Positions 61,781 to 64,000 of a DNA stretch of 64,000 bases are shown in pieces. The translations under genes and the position numbers were made by a program. The DNA lies in assembly GCA_003994795.1 (NCBI GenBank), contig AP018269.1, positions 3,125,484-3,189,483 of the forward strand, in the 5' to 3' direction. The DNA is from Cylindrospermum sp. NIES-4074. Lineage in GTDB: Bacteria; Cyanobacteriota; Cyanobacteriia; Cyanobacteriales; Nostocaceae. The notes beneath the pieces were generated by a model. The model was not told where the DNA came from and searched no databases. It saw only the letters and a program-made list of their open reading frames with translations. The stretch's first letter is position 1, and each line of letters starts with the position of its first letter.

Positions 61781-63568
61781 CTAATTTAACGGCTCGACTG
61801 TGGCTTTTAAACCTTTGCTATTAAAAATTTTCCGCATTTGATCAGCGTTAGATTGACTGCTAAAAACACCCGCTTGCATAACTCTGCGCCCTTGTCGGAC
61901 TGTAGAAAAAGCACCAGGGGCAAGCTTTTGCACTAATGCCCGTTCCTTGTCTGTGGTAACTTGCACCATTACGCGATAACGTGTACTCAGTAATGAACCT
62001 CCACCATAAGACCCGCCAGTAGCATAACTTTTAGGTACATTTGTTTCTCTTGGTAGTGGTGCTTCGGGTGCTGTAAATTCGATAATGTTGGTATCAACCT
62101 CTACATAATTTAATTGTGGTGTATCTGCTGGTAAGGTGTCAGGAGTAGGAGCAGCAGCAACTCGGACATTAGTTGGCAGCTGTGGCAGCACTTTATTATT
62201 CAATGGTCGAGAACGACTATTAGCGACTGTTCTGCCATTAGGAATTTGCGAGATGACAGGATTAGAGACTATGAGTTCTCCACCAGTCGGGATTTCCTGT
62301 AATGCTGAGGAGCGATTGGTGGGAGTTGCAGAGATTGTAGGAGCAGCGAAGGTGATTCCTCCACCAGTGGGTGTTTCCTGAGTTCTGGGGGTGGGTGGTA
62401 AATTCCGGGCGATGGGGGCGGTGAAACCGTTAATATTTACCTTGCCAGCGATGCGATCGCTAGCTAAGTTATTCCCAGGCGCAGAAATTACCTGCTTGGC
62501 AGCAATAGCGTTAATATCATAGCGACCATTATTGCGAAACTCATTACTCCCCGGTTCAGAAGTGTTACCCAAATCTGGTAATGCTTGGGAAATTGCGACT
62601 AAACCATCTTCCTTACTGCCTTGAATTAAATTCTTTCGTAAAATCGGACGGGCATTGGCTTGCACCACAATACCTGATCTGTTGGACTGAATTTGATTAC
62701 CTACCACCACCGGAACGGCATTTTGGGCGATATTTATCCCAAAACCTGTGTCTTGAAAGATATTCTCCCGCACCTCAGGCTGAGATTGACCAGTAATTGT
62801 GATGCCATTAGCACCATTGCGATAAAAATAATTTTTGCTAATAATAGGGGCACTGTTGCCAGTTACAGAAACCCCATCTTGGGTACTGCCAGTAAATGTA
62901 TTTTCCTGAACTATGGGATTGCTAGATTCAATCCATAAACCGTAACCACGGGGGTTAGTGTTGGTGAGTGTCACCCCGCTTAAGCCTGCTTGGTTTGCGC
63001 CAACAACGGTGACATTTTGACCACCAAAGCTGCGACTGAGATATTCACCACCACCAGCGATAATTATCCCCCTACCTTTATTGCTGGTGTCACCTTGAAT
63101 AGAAACACCCGATTTCAAAATTAAGGGGAATACCTCTCCTGTATCGGCGCTATAAGTACCGGGAGAGAGCATAATTACAGTATTGGGTTGAGCAGCTTGC
63201 AAAGCTTGGGTAATCGTTTTCCAAGGAGCGCTTTCTCCACCATTGCCGGCTTTGTCATCACCGACACTTGGGTTAACAAACAGCACACTAACCTGAGAAA
63301 TTGTTTTTTCACCCTGAGCCGTGGGGATCTGAGCAATGGCGCTGCTCCAGCTTGTGCCCAAGAGTGCCATACTGGTAACTCCCAGACAAAGGGTAAAACT
63401 CATGACTGTATAATGAAAAACTGAACGCTTGGCTAATTTTTGGGAAATTAACTTGGCTGTTCGGGACTGAGGAAATTTAACCGGAGGCATCAATTTTATC
63501 CAACTCCTGAGAAAGTACAATAAACTCTTATACTCTGAAGATGGGAGTATGTCGATAATGTTACTCAC
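61781..63568 (-). CDS. DUF1565 beta-helix protein with SPOR-like C-terminus
   Basis: A 595-residue exported protein with a signal region near 55-80 (VMSFTLCLGVTSMALLGTSW, then AIAQ). Residues about 93-385: DUF1565/right-handed beta-helix (LFVNPSVGDDKAGNGGESAP, NTVIMLSPGTYSADTGEVFP), a paralogue of the SLH protein at 56274. Residues about 390-525: a Pro/Thr-rich linker. Residues about 530-595: a SPOR-like domain (RYRVMVQVTTDKERALVQKL, MQAGVFSSQSNADQMRKIF), which binds peptidoglycan in other proteins. It is likely to sit at the cell wall. It is divergent from thiE. Confidence 0.82.
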   Translation of the reverse strand: MSNIIDILPSSEYKSLLYFLRSWIKLMPPVKFPQSRTAKLISQKLAKRSVFHYTVMSFTLCLGVTSMALLGTSWSSAIAQIPTAQGEKTISQVSVLFVNPSVGDDKAGNGGESAPWKTITQALQAAQPNTVIMLSPGTYSADTGEVFPLILKSGVSIQGDTSNKGRGIIIAGGGEYLSRSFGGQNVTVVGANQAGLSGVTLTNTNPRGYGLWIESSNPIVQENTFTGSTQDGVSVTGNSAPIISKNYFYRNGANGITITGQSQPEVRENIFQDTGFGINIAQNAVPVVVGNQIQSNRSGIVVQANARPILRKNLIQGSKEDGLVAISQALPDLGNTSEPGSNEFRNNGRYDINAIAAKQVISAPGNNLASDRIAGKVNINGFTAPIARNLPPTPRTQETPTGGGITFAAPTISATPTNRSSALQEIPTGGELIVSNPVISQIPNGRTVANSRSRPLNNKVLPQLPTNVRVAAAPTPDTLPADTPQLNYVEVDTNIIEFTAPEAPLPRETNVPKSYATGGSYGGGSLLSTRYRVMVQVTTDKERALVQKLAPGAFSTVRQGRRVMQAGVFSSQSNADQMRKIFNSKGLKATVEPLN

Positions 63569-63674
63569 ATATTGACAGATTGACCACTTGGCTACCTTTC
63601 ATACAAAGTTACTTAATCAATCTTCAACCACGCCAAAACATTAGTAATATGAGAACACTAATAGGATTGTTGCA

Positions 63675-64000
63675 ATGGTGGAAGCCCACAGCCAAAAACA
63701 ACAAATGCAGCAAGTTGTTTATCGCATCTTAGACGCCAATTTAGATCGCGCTCGTGAGGGCTTGCGAATTATTGAGGAATGGTGTCGCTTTGGCTTGAAT
63801 AATGCCCAGTCGGCTGGGGAATGTAAGGAATTGCGCCAAGAGGTAGGTAGCTGGCATACAGCTGAACTAAGGGCGGCACGAGATACACCGGGCGATCTTG
63901 GTACTGATTTATCCCATCCTCAGGAAGAACAACGCGCTAGCATTACATCGTTGTTGCAAGCTAATTTTTGCCGTGTCCAAGAAGCACTACGGGTGCTGGA
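63675..64000 (+). CDS. thiE: Thiamine-phosphate synthase, 5' part (cut by window end)
   Basis: The ATG at 63675 opens a frame to the window end. It encodes RILDANLDRAREGLRIIEEW followed by CRFGLNNAQSAGECKELRQ and RAARDTPGDLGTDL. This is the extra N-terminal domain found on cyanobacterial ThiE proteins, which join the pyrimidine and thiazole halves of thiamine phosphate. The catalytic TIM barrel would follow beyond position 64000. The gene shares a 106-base divergent spacer with the DUF1565/SPOR-like gene. Confidence 0.82.
   Translation, partial: MVEAHSQKQQMQQVVYRILDANLDRAREGLRIIEEWCRFGLNNAQSAGECKELRQEVGSWHTAELRAARDTPGDLGTDLSHPQEEQRASITSLLQANFCRVQEALRVL

Noticed and set aside
1-64000. tRNA or rRNA genes
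   Set aside because: None recognised when reading both strands by eye; a tRNAscan-type search was not possible, so a missed tRNA cannot be excluded.

Overview
The window looks like the chromosome of a filamentous, probably heterocyst-forming cyanobacterium of the Nostoc/Anabaena/Tolypothrix type. Evidence: dense GCGATCGC (HIP1) octamers, short tandem heptamer repeats between genes, small palindromic dispersed repeats, a ferrochelatase with a chlorophyll-binding tail, Mg-chelatase ChlI, CruF/CruG myxoxanthophyll enzymes, a PEP-CTERM protein, and many CHAT, TPR, CHASE2, DUF928 and Uma2 genes. No rRNA, tRNA or CRISPR was recognised.

Layout. 0-4.2 kb: housekeeping (purB, DUF4126 membrane protein, hemH, a methyltransferase). 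4.3-17.6 kb: an accessory island built from AAA+ ATPases of the extracellular contractile injection system (eCIS) associated type, DUF4157 (eCIS core domain) proteins, two tandem lipoproteins and small unknowns. It holds three copies, in different states of decay, of one divergent unit: a DUF4157-type leader gene on the minus strand facing an AAA+ gene on the plus strand. The island's right edge cuts a red chlorophyll catabolite reductase-like gene, leaving only its 3' part. 17.6-23 kb: metabolic genes (nitrilase-fold protein lacking the catalytic Cys, aldehyde dehydrogenase, DUF3598 protein, hisS, SnoaL-like protein). 23-27.4 kb: CHRD/PEP-CTERM protein, miniature mobile repeats, small genes and a truncated TPR/CHAT gene.

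27.4-38.7 kb: a peptide-export and signalling block. It has both NHLM-type ABC transporters (one with a C39 leader peptidase), an HlyD-type adaptor, a double cyclic-nucleotide-binding-fold protein, a CHASE2-class III nucleotide cyclase and a DUF928 protein. No precursor peptide was found. 38.7-46 kb: IS debris and a truncated ATPase, then a tight three-gene operon: EACC1, CHAT-NB-ARC-TPR, and a PD-(D/E)XK HsdR-N-like nuclease. This has the layout of a STAND-type immune/conflict system. A Uma2 gene with an in-frame heptad-repeat extension behind its stop follows.

46-64 kb: mostly core and envelope genes (chlI, RlaP-type nucleotidyltransferase, rplU-rpmA with a structured leader, cruF-cruG, rnhA, TPR protein, DUF1565/SLH protein, GH29 fucosidase, DUF1565/SPOR-like protein, and the start of thiE), separated by repeat-rich spacers.

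The two most interesting candidates are the duplicated DUF4157/AAA+ island (4.3-17.6 kb), which has no injection-system structural genes in view, and the EACC1/CHAT-STAND/nuclease operon (39.9-44.5 kb). All identifications come from reading motifs and remembered family features; no database search was run.
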